A stretch of 64,000 nucleotides of DNA from Apostichopus japonicus (lineage: Eukaryota; Echinodermata; Holothuroidea; Aspidochirotida; Stichopodidae): positions 1,576,264-1,640,263 of the forward strand of contig NC_092583.1 of assembly GCF_037975245.1 (NCBI RefSeq), written 5' to 3'. Position numbers and translations under genes: made by a program. The notes below the pieces were generated by a model. That model was given only the letters and a program-made list of their open reading frames with translations. It was not told the DNA's origin and did not search any database. Below are positions 1 to 41,500 of this stretch, piece by piece (the stretch's first letter is position 1; the number at the start of each line of letters is the position of its first letter).

Positions 1-668
1 CATCTACAACCCCTTTAAACCAAACTATATACCTATAGCCAAAACCTCATACACCCTTGCTCCCCCCCCCCCCCCCGTCCGACAATGAAAGAAGCAAAGA
101 TGTGGGCACTGTGCTGTGAATAAAAACTATTGTCAAAAATGGCCACAGTCCTCTAAGAACGTATCATATAAAATGGTACGTTCTTAGTTTCTCTCCAAAG
201 ACCAGATGTTCTCATGAAGTTCTCGAGGATGACTAGCACTTTTTCTATTTCCTATATTGTAATAAAGTCATAATTTAAACCATAGTGATTAATGGAAATA
301 ATTAAAAGTATCTGTGTATCCTCCCAAAACATTGATGGACTGGCCAAGATATCAACGTTACTAAAACACGATCCATCCCTTAGTTGTACACGTCTTGTAA
401 AAAAATGTCACCCACTTCTGGTTATTCATTTTGCTAATTATGCAAATTAATCTTCCTGAAGTGCTGATGATCAATAACGATCATACCCTTACTGGATTGT
501 TACTAGCCCCATCTCCCGCATCTTCTCACCCCTGCCCCGTTTAGATCCTTTAAGTGGACTGGTCGGTATAGTAGACTTAGTAAAAAATCTAGTACAATTG
601 TCCTAAGCGTACAAAAACGCAAAATGCAGCTTTGAGATACACAAGTTCTCTTGTCAGTTGCTACTTAC
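1..668. other. Intron of the ADAMTS-like gene, no exon recognised
   Basis: This lies 3' of the last visible exon of the minus-strand metalloproteinase gene, so it should be intron. I searched the minus strand for the continuation of the zinc-binding motif (xLGxxHD) and did not see it. A C-run occurs near 62-76. Nothing else was recognised. Confidence 0.6.
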
Positions 669-7983
<7,315 letters not shown>

Positions 7984-8649
7984 GATCTATAATATTGGCA
8001 GATTATGTATAGATTGACCAAACATGCCTATTTAGCCTATACTCCAGAAAACGCCGCACTTTGTGTCTCGCCGTTGGTTGGGTTGAGAAATGACTGACGC
8101 CGAAGAAGAAATATGCCACGAAGTCAATTTCAAAGCCACCGCTATCTAGGTCGACGAAATCATATACAGCGTAGTATTAACGATTTGTTGTCGGTGTAAG
8201 AATTATTGCTATTCTTTCAATAAATCCGATCAAGCCTGTCAATAACACAACAAACCAGTGGGGTCATTTGGATAATTCGGCACCAAAACAATTGACACAG
8301 ACGGCGTGCCATACAAATAAACTGAGCACACAAGCCTATTCGTGATCTTCCTTTGACGACAAGCCATGCATGCAGAACGTTTCTTTCTTTCTGTTAGCCT
8401 TATTAATCTGTCAACTTAAATGAAGTTTACTTTTCCGTTTGTACAATCAAGTTGGTTAACATACGTACGGCGCAAGTTGGTTAACTTACGTACACAATTA
8501 TATAGTTTATCCAACAAAAGTTGAACCTGGCAAAATTCGCTCAAAGTTGTTAATATCATTGCAATGATTATTGTAGAACGGCCAGAATATGTTGCATATT
8601 TTTTACAGATATTTCACTTTGAAGGGGCTAGGAATATGGCTGGCAGAGG

Positions 8650-10720
8650 CACTTTAATATTGTTTAATATTGTTTTAATATATTTAACATGAAAGGGTAA
8701 ACTCGGTTAACGTAAAGCTAATCTCCCCGAGGCCCTGAAATATAATAGCTAAAAGTTGAATAAGAATTTAAATAATCATAATAAGAACACAAACGTCAAA
8801 GATGGCAATGGAATAGGAAAAGAAGACATTCAAATTTAGAATGAAGAAATTAGTTTTAACGTCCTGGATAAAACGTTTACAGGTTTTTAAGGAGTTGGCA
8901 TTCTTATACTCATTTGATAACTCGTTCCACTCCTTAGCAGCAAGATATGAAAATGTTTTCACATGATACTAGGTATTACCACTACATAAGAATAAATTAT
9001 TTCGTGTGGTAGACCTTATAGGGAGTGGTTATGTATATTATTCGTGTGACGGAACATCTCCACAAGGTATTGATGGAGCCAGACCATTTAAACACATATA
9101 AACCATTGTCAATATTTTTTTTTTAAAAATCGAGTGAGGACCAGTGTAAAGCTTTAAAAAGGTCCTCAGATATATTATCATCAAAAGTTGCATTGAGAAT
9201 AATTCTCATAGGCGTAGGAGCCTAATTTGATTTGGGGGGCTGTATAACGACTTGCCCGAAAAATATAACAATTTTTTCGCGCGCTCCGTGTTATTACCAT
9301 TCCATATTGGTTAGAATTTTGGGGGAAGTCGTTACAATAATAATGATAATAATAATATAAGTTTAACCATCGGAAAACACATTACAAATTATTCTTCTTT
9401 CAGTATGTGCCCGAAAAATTCTCAGTGTATTGCCCGAATTTTTTGGTTCGGGGGCTGCAGCCCCCAGCCCCCCCCCCCCCCGCCTCCTACGCCTATGATA
9501 ATTCTTGCTGCAGCTTTCTGTAGCTGACTAAGTCTGAGACCATGTCTAGCATTACTAATACCCCATACTAAACTATAATACTAAAACGCGCTATGATCTA
9601 GATGGAATAGCGCTATATAAATATTAAGTTATGTTGTTATGTTATGTTAATGTCGGTAAAATAGATCCATTATAAAATAAAATAAAAGTATCGGTATCAA
9701 TGAAATGGTTTTATACGTCGAAGTAAAGCCAATCTATACGGGAAACGAGCTTGCAAACAGAATCAACTTGCTCATTCCAAGAAAATTGATTGTCGATTTT
9801 AATACCCAATTTTGTTTAGCATACAGTTACAATTAAAGCATGTTCGATGGTAATATTCAATGTGTAATTTTGAATAGATTTCAGCCTTTGTCTTGAACCA
9901 ATCAACATGCTATTCGGATTTATAACCATTTTGTATTTATTGATATCAATAGATTATTCCAGTCGTCAATTATCTTCACAAGAGTGCCCTTCCCTAAAAC
10001 CTGACTGGGACATAAATTCGTATCAGACCAATTGCATTTAAAAACTTGGATAAAGCATCATAAACGTGTTTTTCTAATATCTTAGATAATACAGGCAAGA
10101 TTGAAATGGATCGATAATTGGATACTTCTAGATTTGAATCACTCTCGTAAATATGAACAACTTTGGCATTCTTCCACATAATAGGAAAGACGGAGTTTCT
10201 GAGGCTACTATTTAGTACATGCGTGATGTTCTTTGTTATTTCATTAGCAGATAGCTTAAGAAGATAGGCGCTTATCCCGTCCAAACCGGTGGTTTTTGTG
10301 ACATCTAATGAAATAAGCAATTTGTAGACAAAATTCACAGTCATCTATGGAATTTGGAATGTAACACCATTACGTAATTTTGAACTAAACAAACTTGCTA
10401 AATAATCTTTATCCACATTGCTGTTAACACCAAGAAGATAATTAGTCGATACAGACGTAAATAATTCGTTAAATGAATTCGCGATATCGATTGGATCATG
10501 ATAGTACATTAACTTTGTTGATTTTCGTGCTTGTTCACTGCTGACTCTCCATACTTAGTATAATTGGCCACTGAACATATCTAAGAAGCAAAGTTATTTT
10601 AGAGATTCCTTTGCTAATAAAAAAGGCGATTCCAAAGCTATTTGTCAACAAGCGATCTAATCAAACTAAAAGCTTTGTTTCTACAGAATCGATATGTCTC
10701 TGGATCATTTAGTTTCGAAA
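8650..10720 (-). mobile_element. CR1-like LINE, degenerate, with a nested MITE
   Basis: On the minus strand the order is: pre-RT segment (FNELFTSVSTNYLLG, about 10490-10350), RT finger blocks (KTTGLDGISAYLLK, NYRSISILPVLSKILEKHV, about 10344-10000), then directly thumb blocks (QRLKSIQNYTLNITIEH) and C-terminal blocks (GLRLSQLQKAAARI; FSYLAAKEWNEL at 8962-8860), then the family 3' tail (about 8735-8650). The RT palm with its catalytic Asp pair is missing and stops and frameshifts are present, so it is a dead copy. A hAT-like MITE (9207-9497) interrupts it. The element lies in the spacer between the metalloproteinase and PIGA genes. Confidence 0.8.
9207..9497. mobile_element. hAT-like MITE nested in the LINE, 8-bp duplication
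   Basis: 291-bp element with inverted ends CATAGGCGTAGGAG and CTCCTACGCCTATG, flanked by exact duplications ataattct (9199-9206 and 9498-9505). Removing it rejoins the LINE reading frame around KAAARIILNATF, so it inserted after the LINE. A second copy lies at 27454-27806 in opposite orientation. Confidence 0.9.
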
Positions 10721-28203
<17,483 letters not shown>

Positions 28204-28363
28204 CCGAAGCTTTGATGGTTTAGCTTCACATGCGGTGATGTCGTCTCTGAAATCCTGTAGCGACATACCACCGTTAGCACCGAGAAATGTTGGGGAATTT
28301 CATCTACAACAGTACAGAAGACTTTTTAAGAGTCGTGGTAGAGCTGTGGTTAGCAAACTTTAA

Positions 28364-28724
28364 AGATTGAAGACTCGCCCCAAACAGCATGCCACCATCT
28401 TTAAAAAGTTAATTTTCCGTTGCTTGCAAGTGACGATTTGTTCGTGTCGCTACAAAATGCAGACAGTAATGAAACATATGATACCTTGTTATCTTTAGCT
28501 GGACCTGAGATGTCCATCGCTGTATCGTTTGTACACTGTACTGTGGGTATTGACCACAGCTGTATGTACTGACTGTACACTAGTGTCTAATTACCGACGG
28601 TAGCAAGCTGGGTGTGTATTTTCTGGGATCGATGGTGGTGTCTAACACTTCTGTTACACCTCATTCAAAACTAGGTCAGATTACAGGCATGAGACGTTTC
28701 TTTTTGCGCGAGTCTTCACACCCT
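28364..28724. mobile_element. TTAA-flanked MITE, copy 4
   Basis: Same orientation as copy 2. The left flank is TTAA (28360-28363); the right flank is mutated to TCAA (28725-28728). It starts 157 bp after the PIGA stop codon and may be part of its 3' UTR. Confidence 0.83.
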
Positions 28725-29868
28725 TCAAGGTCCATGACCCAGGAGCAATTCCACAAGGACTGAGCCACGACTTCACATAATTTTTCAGAATCATTCGCAA
28801 TGTTTTCATGGTGTGACGATGCAGACAGTGCAAGATTCACTGATATTTGTTACCATCAAGCACTTGTTGCCCCGGTCCACAGTCTGGCCAGGGGTCGTCT
28901 GCTTCTGCTGGTCCCGAGTTCTGCTATGGCCCCCCCAGTATTGCCTTGGCCCCCTTGTTGATTTTGGGCCTGTCACCGATTGCCGACTGTGAGCTAAGCC
29001 AGGGCCTAAGTTAAGGACCCCACAACTGGCGGTGGTGCTCCTGAGTCAACAGGCTGATTACAGAGACATGAACGGAAAAGTATAGGAGAGTTTTTGTTTA
29101 TAGTATTAGTGGCTTGGCAACCAAAGCATAGGTAGCACATGTATACATTCTCAAACCATCCGCACGAAGACACGAAAAGAAAAAATAGGTATTTCAGCTT
29201 CATAGTTGTCAGGTAAGCTTTACTGTCCCTACACAATGTTGTTTGCTACCCTTTATATAGTTTCTGTAAAGCTGACATTATTATTATTATTATTGCAACT
29301 CAAAAGTTTTAAAAGGAAATGTCTCCATTATCTTTCACAGACTGAGGAGTAAGAAACAACTCAAATTAAGAATGTTCATGATCATCATTATGCAGATGTG
29401 GATACAGGATTTTAATTCCTTTACACCCGAGTCAGGCATTTCATATTCATTCCGAGATTAAGGAGAGCCATGCATTAGTTGACATGTAACAAAAAGCTCC
29501 TTTATTAGTGATTGTTGTAACTATTCTTCTGTAGTTCTGTTGTAGTTACTCACCGCTTGGAACTTCAATATCACCGCAGTCTTCTATCTTCCCGTAGCCT
29601 GCCACCATCATCAGATTTAGTCCTCCAAATTAATTACGACAGTCGGTCCAAGGAAGAGATTAAGGTTTGATTTCAAGGCTGTCAACTTGAAAAAATGATC
29701 AATTTTGTTGGGTTTGTCACATGGCTTCCATGTGGTAGGTCTAGACTTTGTTCCGTTCGCTTTCTCGCAGATAAGTTGACGTTAACGCCAGTTATGCAAA
29801 GAAGAACTAGATTTAAAGATTAGGGTTCTGGGAGAAGGGGAGGTGTGCAAGAGATGGTATGGACATAG
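28725..29868. other. Spacer or PIGA 3' region, no gene seen
   Basis: No coding region or clear mobile element was recognised. A short (TTA)n run lies near 29278-29293. Confidence 0.5.
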
Positions 29869-30200
29869 CAGGGATGTGCCCAGGATTTCCAGAGTCCCGG
29901 GTATACTGTTTGCCGTCCTGGGGGAGGGGTCTAAGGGGGAGGGGGTGTCCCCCTCCCGTATGAGAAATTTTTCGATTTTTGAAGGTGCTCAGATGCCAAA
30001 TGCTGGCACTTGTGTAGCTTTTTAAGCACATACACAAGTACTAGTTTGCTTCCAATTTTTTTTTCAATTTATGTTGAATATATTGTTAAGAATGTCTGGA
30101 TTTTAGAAAATAGTGCTGGGCGCGATTCACGATTTTTTAGACAGTGCTGGGCGGTAAGTTTTAGTGCAGGGCGGGGCCGCCCAGCGTGGGCACATCCCTG
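29869..30200. mobile_element. hAT-like element, copy 2 (shorter relative of 22480-22959)
   Basis: Ends cagggatgtgccca and tgggcacatccctg, and nearly the same first 180 bp as the 22480 copy, but with a central deletion. catag occurs directly outside both ends apart from a one- to two-base offset. Confidence 0.83.
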
Positions 30201-31052
30201 CATAGATTCATAACTTTCAAAATATGATGTTGTTTTACTATTTGTATGAATGGGAAGAGGAGATGTAGGATAAGAATGTATTTAATACTGTTCTATGAAC
30301 CCAACATCTCTCTGAAAATTCTATTTAGGTCACAGAATATGAAAAAGTATGTTTGTGTAGCAGGAACTGGTATTGTCAGAGTATTATGAAAGAAAGAAAT
30401 TTATATATATATAAAACAAAAGAAATAAGTGACACAGACATAACTCTTGTATTTTTTTAATTTTCATTAATTTAAAATCCAAAACAAATACAAAGTATTT
30501 TATTTTTTTATCAAATTAAATCTAATATTCATAACGAGAACAACCTGTCTAGCCTCTTGATGGGATTAGTAATAACCCTGACACCTTCATTTGCATAATG
30601 TTGCATAGATTAAAGACTTACAGAATATATTTTACTCAATAAAATTATGCAATTTCTCAAAACATAGGGAAGAAAAGTGGAGAGAAGACTACACAGTTCT
30701 TGATCGAGTTGCAGCTGCTGTTAAAAACATTTCTCAAAGATTCACTGCTCAAAAAGTTTCTTACTAGAGGATGGTTAAAATTTACCTAGAAGATATGAAC
30801 TTAACTGTTTGTTTTTCTCAAAAGTTCTTTTTAATTAAATTCAACATTGAAAAACTTACTACTAGCAATCATTCCTTGGAAATTCAATCTGAAGTTTTCT
30901 GGTGTTTTTCTTTGTTTTGTTGGAAGATTAGTCATCTGATAAAGGGAACTCTGTCTTATGTTTGGAAATCAAGACCACTATGTTTTATATTTTTTACATT
31001 TTGGAAAAGTTTGAAAGGGAAAAAGAATTAAAATTCCAAGCAGTGTGAGAGC

Positions 31053-31448
31053 CAGGGTCGTCTTAAGAGATCACCGGGCCCTGGGCCCGGCAATGAAGCG
31101 GGGCCCCTCAATCAAGTGAGTTCGAAAAAAGTTGCGTGAAAAACTAACATCCTTGACAATCGCTCAAGCATAGACATGCCTGCATTTACCACCCCTCCCT
31201 ATGTCGCGCATAAAGCATAAAACTTTAGCTGAATAACATACGTGATACTCAGATTCGAATATTTAATGTCAAACTCTCAAGTGTTTCACCAACTCTCGTC
31301 ACAAGTTGTCAAGTATCGAATTCAATCAGGCATAATGGCCTATTCAATAAGTTTTCCTCCCAGATTAAGACATGGGGTTACTACGATTGCGGGGCCCCTG
31401 ACATCGCGGGGCCAGGGCCCAGTGGGCCCATGCGTGAAGACGGCCCTG
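31053..31448. mobile_element. hAT-like element, exact 8-bp duplication
   Basis: 396-bp element, ends CAGGGTCGTCTT and AAGACGGCCCTG, flanked by gtgagagc at 31045-31052 and 31449-31456. The subterminal regions are rich in gggcccgg and gggccc palindromes. No coding region. It lies between PIGA and TMEM41A. Confidence 0.92.
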
Positions 31449-31456
31449 GTGAGAGC

Positions 31457-32679
31457 AGCCACAACTACATGCTGATTTCAACCATTCTTGTTGATTGGGA
31501 CTGTGTATGACACCACCATTGAGAAATTATAGAAAAATTAACTTCTATTTGGGGGTATGTTACTTATTTTGCATAAAAAATGTCAACATTTTGCAGGTGT
31601 TGTTTGGCATTCATCTCACTGAAAGACATTTACAGCCAGGAATAGTCTGAAAGTTCGAACAGGAATTAAAAACTTTAAACCACTTTACAAAACGGTCATT
31701 TCTCAAAACTTAATAAACAGGGATACAGAAAAACCACCTGGAAGGACAGCACTGTTTTCTAACAGTCTCCAACGTATCCATCTTAATTTTGTCCCGAAAG
31801 TCATCCTTCGAATAAAACAGTTGTAAGATTTGCATTTGTCAACAATAATCTAGAAATTGTTAATAATGACTGATAAAATATTAACTGATGCAAGGCCTCC
31901 CTCGATATTTGTATAATAACATGAGAGAAACTTCCGACACATTTTCTCCTTCAGATATTTTTCTTTGTATGATGAATAAAGGTCATCACTTTCAATAGAC
32001 CTTTTTTGCTAGCACACGACGGGGAAAAGTTTTGATAATAAAAATCTGTCTGCTTTAAAATGCAAATGTTATGAGTTTTGTCTGGCATAGATAAATAGCT
32101 CTGTTATAGAATGTAAAGAGAAATATAACAAAAAGTGTATAACCATAACTATGTTTACTTTGAGCTTATAAGTTGAGTGTTCTAAACCGGTATGGTGAGT
32201 ATTCCAGCCTGTGATGTCTATTGCTGTAGACATTCTAAAATGGTTATTTTATGCAAATAGGTTATTTTAACAGCTGATGACCAAAATTGTAATGTATTCC
32301 GTATAAAATATGTAGTGTCAGTTGAAGAGTTTGCATATCTGGAGATTTTGGTGATATTAAGCTCCAAAAAGCTCATCTGTGATTGGACCAAAGTTTCAGC
32401 CTGCTAAATATTACTAGAAATTTTGCAACAGTACATTCCTGTAGGTTTCTGAAGCATCTATCTACAGTGCTTTTTTTCACAGAAGTTCAGCAATGTTAAA
32501 AATATGCAATTATTAAAATGTCTCGGTGTGGACAACTACTTTGAGTGGCGGTAAAAATGCTTCTACGAAATTTGATCGAGGGTGTCCTTTAACTGAATTT
32601 CTACCAATGTGGGGTCTACACTGATGACCCTTTCAAGGTCACTGGAGGTCAAAAGGTCTTTTGGAGTTATGAAAGCACT
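31457..32679. other. Spacer between convergent PIGA and TMEM41A, no gene seen
   Basis: AT-rich unique-looking sequence. No coding region, RNA gene or mobile-element ends were recognised. Confidence 0.5.
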
Positions 32680-33050
32680 TGCATGTCACACGAATCCATG
32701 ACATCAACACCATCACATCAAACAGCTTGCATGTTACGTATGTTCATGACGTTACCACCAGAGATTCTCAAACCACTCACATCATGTTATGTAAAGTACT
32801 TCACATCAACACCAAGGGGTTTTCAGATTGCTTGCATATTATGTACCCTACACACAAACATACCCCCACCCCACCCTTTCATGATCTCCAAGGGGAGAGA
32901 GAGGGGTAAACTGTTTAGCCGGTGGGAAGAATAAGACCATTCCTCTCGGCCCAGGACCTCCTTCCATAAATCTTAATTTCCCCTACTGAGTAATGTCAAA
33001 CCACTTGCACGTTATTTACGTACATAACATGAACACCCTGAGTTATCGAA
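32680..33050. repeat. Degenerate tandem repeat, unit about 55-60 bp
   Basis: Recurring variants of acttgcatgt, tacgt, catgac, tcaacacc and caaaccact. It lies just beyond the TMEM41A stop, probably in or next to its 3' UTR. Two overlapping open frames here are by-products of the repeats. Confidence 0.5.
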
Positions 33051-33087
33051 GAACTTTCCAGCATTTTGCTGATCGGATCTAGCTCCG

Positions 33088-37048
<3,961 letters not shown>

Positions 37049-38560
37049 CCAGTTTTTTCTTTAAGGACCAAGCAGTGATGAGCTATAAGAAAATGATAAA
37101 ACATGATTTTCATTGACTGAGTTTAGGTGACAGCTGATCAAGTGTGTAAATCTGTTGTAGCAATTTGAGCCAAATTCAGGGTTTGAGGATCCTTAACATT
37201 GTGTTAGCCTTTTTCAGGACTCACTGACAAATTTGGTTGGGTTCCACACATACAGTGGTGTACAGTTACTTCGCATGTCCCTTAAATTCACATAATGTGA
37301 TATGTAGCTGCACTGATAGACACTGCAGATGTGGTATTCGTTAGTCAAAATGTAACCAGTTTCAATAACAACTTTAATCTACAGAGCATTAATGGAAATG
37401 GTTAAAATTGCCACAGTAAAACAAGCAAACATCAGTTTTGTATTTTGAGACACCTCTGTGGATCATTTCACTCATGCATCAGAATTATACCATAAACTTC
37501 AATGCATGCAAGAATCAAGATAATGTTTCCTTGCTTTGAGCAGTTTGAGTTCCGACTTTTAAACAAGTATATCTGGGGGAATCTGTTCAAAATATCAAGG
37601 AAATTATATTGCATAATTAAGGATAGAAATAAACAGTTGGCCTAGGCCTATCCTTTAAAAAAAAAACATTAAGGCTTAATTATCGCGAATTGACAGGATG
37701 CCATCATACATCCTGTTGAGTGTTGGTCTAACGTTATTCCTAGTTAGCAGTAGCCTATTTGTAACTGTGAATGTTGCCTACAATAAACACTGGCACTGCT
37801 ATACCGCCGTCTGATAACCTAGTAATTGATAACGAAATGCAGCCTATGTACGTACACTGGAGCTAGGCATAACTTAGGCCTATGCTTAGCCGAATGTTAC
37901 TTGTTAGTACAGCCAAGGACTAGTAGTAGTACCTACTTTTGTTTGTTTGGCGGGATGATGCTGTCTGCACACCGGTGAAATCCTATTCCCATCACCAGGT
38001 GAATAATACTCTTTTATCGATTTGTGGCATATTGGAAGTCAGAGCTTCATTCCGCAAAACTTACAGCGACCCACTCTACGTTTCTTTCACGGCCTTAATT
38101 TGCAAAGCATTTGACGCGATTTTTTTTTATGCAAACAGACTTTAAACAGACAGTATCTCATTCTCAATAAACTGATTTATTTGAACGTCATCCTGTTTAT
38201 GTACTCACTATTGCTATCGGTACTTATCTGTAATGCTGAAAAAAAATTTCCCATATGAGTCCAAGGGTAGTTTAGATCACCTGACTGAAACCTCTGTGCA
38301 ACTGATCAGGTGACCATTCTTCTGGTTAACCAGACTTTTTCCAGTAATTTTGTTAGAAAATACAAAAATAAATTAACGTATTCGAAGTTATATTTGTAAC
38401 AATATCAGGATAAAAAATATTAAAGAAATTTAAAGCTTACCAGACTTACTTATCAAAACTTATTATAACGAGAACCGATAAAAATATAGAAATTAATAAC
38501 CAAGTTACCTCAATTACTCTAACTGTTTATAACATTCATCACGTTTCAACATACATTGAA
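37049..38560. promoter_or_regulatory. Divergent promoter region, TMEM41A / NPEPPS
   Basis: About 1.5 kb between two start codons pointing away from each other. It should hold both 5' UTRs and promoters. No CpG-rich island, TATA box or transposon was recognised. An open stretch near 37939-38145 has no recognisable similarity. Confidence 0.6.
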
Positions 38561-41500
38561 ATGCTGACTAACATCGGCGTACTTATCACTAACGTCCGCA
38601 GTAATGCCCCAAGACTACGTTCTGTTAGTGTGCAGAATATTGGAAAGTTAAGGAAGTTCGAAAAATTACGCAGAAGATTTATCTTGAATTCGAGCTTTCT
38701 GCAGTCTCATTCCCAGCATTTATTTAGCTCGACGAAGGTCTGTCAAGAAAATCTGTGTTTGACCTACCGTACTTTTCATAACATTAGGCCACTCAGTCAA
38801 GCTGGTAGTATTACAACAAGTAGCAGTGCTAACGCAGCTATCAAACTTACAATGCTCGACAAAAAACCATTCCAGCGTCTCCCAAAGTCGGTTGTTCCAG
38901 TCAACTACAACATTCGACTGAAGCCAAATCTGACAGAGTTTACCTTCACGGGGGAGGAGACGGTTGAGCTCGAGGTAATTTAATGTTTAATGTGTAGGCC
39001 TTTATAGCCCAACAGCAAATTATAATATAACACATGTCATGAGACAGACAAAAGGGCTTAGTCGAGGCAAGTAATGGTATAGGCCACAGTAACTGTTAAA
39101 TAAATATATTTGTGGTTTAGCCTAACTAGTACTTAGTAGTACCAGTGATGGGGTCCGCTTAATTGCAGAATACCCCGCATTCTTGAATCTCAGAGAATAT
39201 GACTGGAAGTTCCTATATAGAAACCAATGTTTTGTCGTTCTCAAAAGCCCTGTGGGGTATTCTGCAATTGCAGCATCATGAGGTCCATTTGGCATTATGT
39301 TTATATAGTCATGGTCATTAAAATGTCTTTTATTCTAACATTAATAATAGGCAGATCTAGCTTTTACAATATGTACGATGTAGGCAATGGATCTAGGATT
39401 TTTTACATCTTTGAACAAAATATTGATTAAAGTGTGGACCATTTCCTTAGAAGTATTTAATTTGCTACCGGTCGCTCTGATTTGATTGCTGCTATGGCAC
39501 AGTCTGCATGCACCTGAAATTCACTTGCCGTGACCTTAAAATGAGTTACAAATATTAGGCTAGTTTTAATTACAAACCAAAAGGTCTAACATAGCAACAC
39601 TTATTACCTAAGCTTATTGTATTGCACCAATGTGCAGTGTACATTCACCTTAGTGAGTATATATATATCAGAACTCCACAATTGTCTGTGGAAGTCAAAG
39701 GTCATTTTATGTCAAAGGTTGAGAATCTGCTGTGCACCATTGCCTTCAAAAAAATTCTCTCACATGGCAAAAAATGACTGTCGCTGTTGGCTTTCTCATT
39801 TGAACAGCCATTTTTTATGTTGTTTTTTTGTTTTGACTTTTTCTTCTTTTTTGCATTCCTTTCCTTGCAGGTAACAACATCAACTAGAGAGATCATCTTA
39901 AACTCAGTCGACATTGTGATTTCCAAAGCAGTGCTTTCAGTGGCGGGAAAAGGTACATTTTATAACAAATTCCTTTGGAAAGGGTTAACCCTGACTTTTT
40001 GATACCTATGAATGGAAAATAATCAGATAATCTCTCAGCAAGTCAACCAATACAGCCCAGATAGAGTTGACCATTGGTATTCTGTATGCAGCTATACACA
40101 GTCAAGTTAAAGTAAACTTGTCAGTGAATATTTTCAATTTCTGATTGAACATTTTATGTTCATTAATTATGTTTACATTAGCCTGTCTATACTTTGATGA
40201 AGCGTGAAGTTTATAAAATGAAAATTTGAGTCTTGGAAAACCAGTAGTATCAGCTCCAAATTACAGTATGTTCAAAATTGCTAATAAGCTTTTAAAAGGG
40301 AATTTCCCTTGAGATTCTGCTCGCATAAATTATTCCCATACATTGAGAGAGTGTTTCAGTTATTTCTCAATTAGGAAAACAAACTTTGAGGATGGTAGTA
40401 AATACACTTGTCAAGCTTCTATGTAAGTGTAAAAAGTGTGCCTGCTCACTGTTTTAAGTTTGAACAACTTAACGTTCGTCAGTATAGCCCATCCCCGCCA
40501 CACCCTCCACCCCCCCCCCCCCTTTATCCTGAACCTTGTTTTTACATATGCTATACTTGATACTTTCCTGGAGGTTGTTCTTACCATTGAAATTATGCTC
40601 AGACAAGTAGTGGTGTTAGAAAATGAAATGTACTGTATGTCTCAGAGAGTAAAGAAAATCTGCTAGAATATGACAGAAAATGATATATAGAGTGACAATT
40701 ATTTGTCTCTTTAGCATATTATGGGCAATACTGGTTCCACCTCACGCATTTCTTCTACTGTACATATCATCTTTCACACGTGGGTTATTATTGTATGTAC
40801 GAAATGTGCAACGTAAAACTGTCCCCATTTATTCGCTTATACACGCTTCTGCACTCTATGAAATTCCTGCTCCAGATGTCGGTTCATCTGAAATCAAGTA
40901 CATTCCAGAGGAGGAAAAAGCAATCCTGGTCTTTGGGGAGGATATCCCAGTCGGCAAAAGTGATCTACGTCTGGACTTCACGGGGGAACTCAACGACAAG
41001 ATGAAGGGATTCTACCGGAGCAAGTACGCCACACCGGACGGAGAGGAACGGTTTTGCGCCGTGACCCAGTTTGAGGTTCGTAGAGACGGCAGCTAGCCTG
41101 GTCGATCATCCGGGCGCGAAACACTCTTTTATAATTGTTTGGGGAGGGGGGAGGGCCCGGAGGGGATACTATGGTACTTTTGAACTTGTACTCTTCTCAC
41201 ACATTTGGGCAAACAGATCATTTGACAAAGGAAGTTTATAAACTTCAATTGTTAGACCTGGGTACATCTTACAAGGCTTCAACACTTTCCATGATTTTCT
41301 GCATGCATGCTAAACTAAGTACAATTTAACCAAAGGCTGTTGATAATGCTGACGGGTGCAAATATCATTTCATCCCGGGGGAACTTTGTCTCTTTTCGAT
41401 TGACATTCATTCCATTCAACATAAAAGTTATGTAAAGGTGATGCTTTTACAGCCAAGCAGTACCCCCCCCAACACTCTTAGCTCTCCCTTCCTTCTCTCT

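Noticed and set aside
30662..30766. Possible exon after an acceptor (atag), reading EEKWREDYTVLDRVAAAVK then a stop
   Set aside because: No partner exon, no recognised family, and the phase does not fit an alternative PIGA terminal exon.
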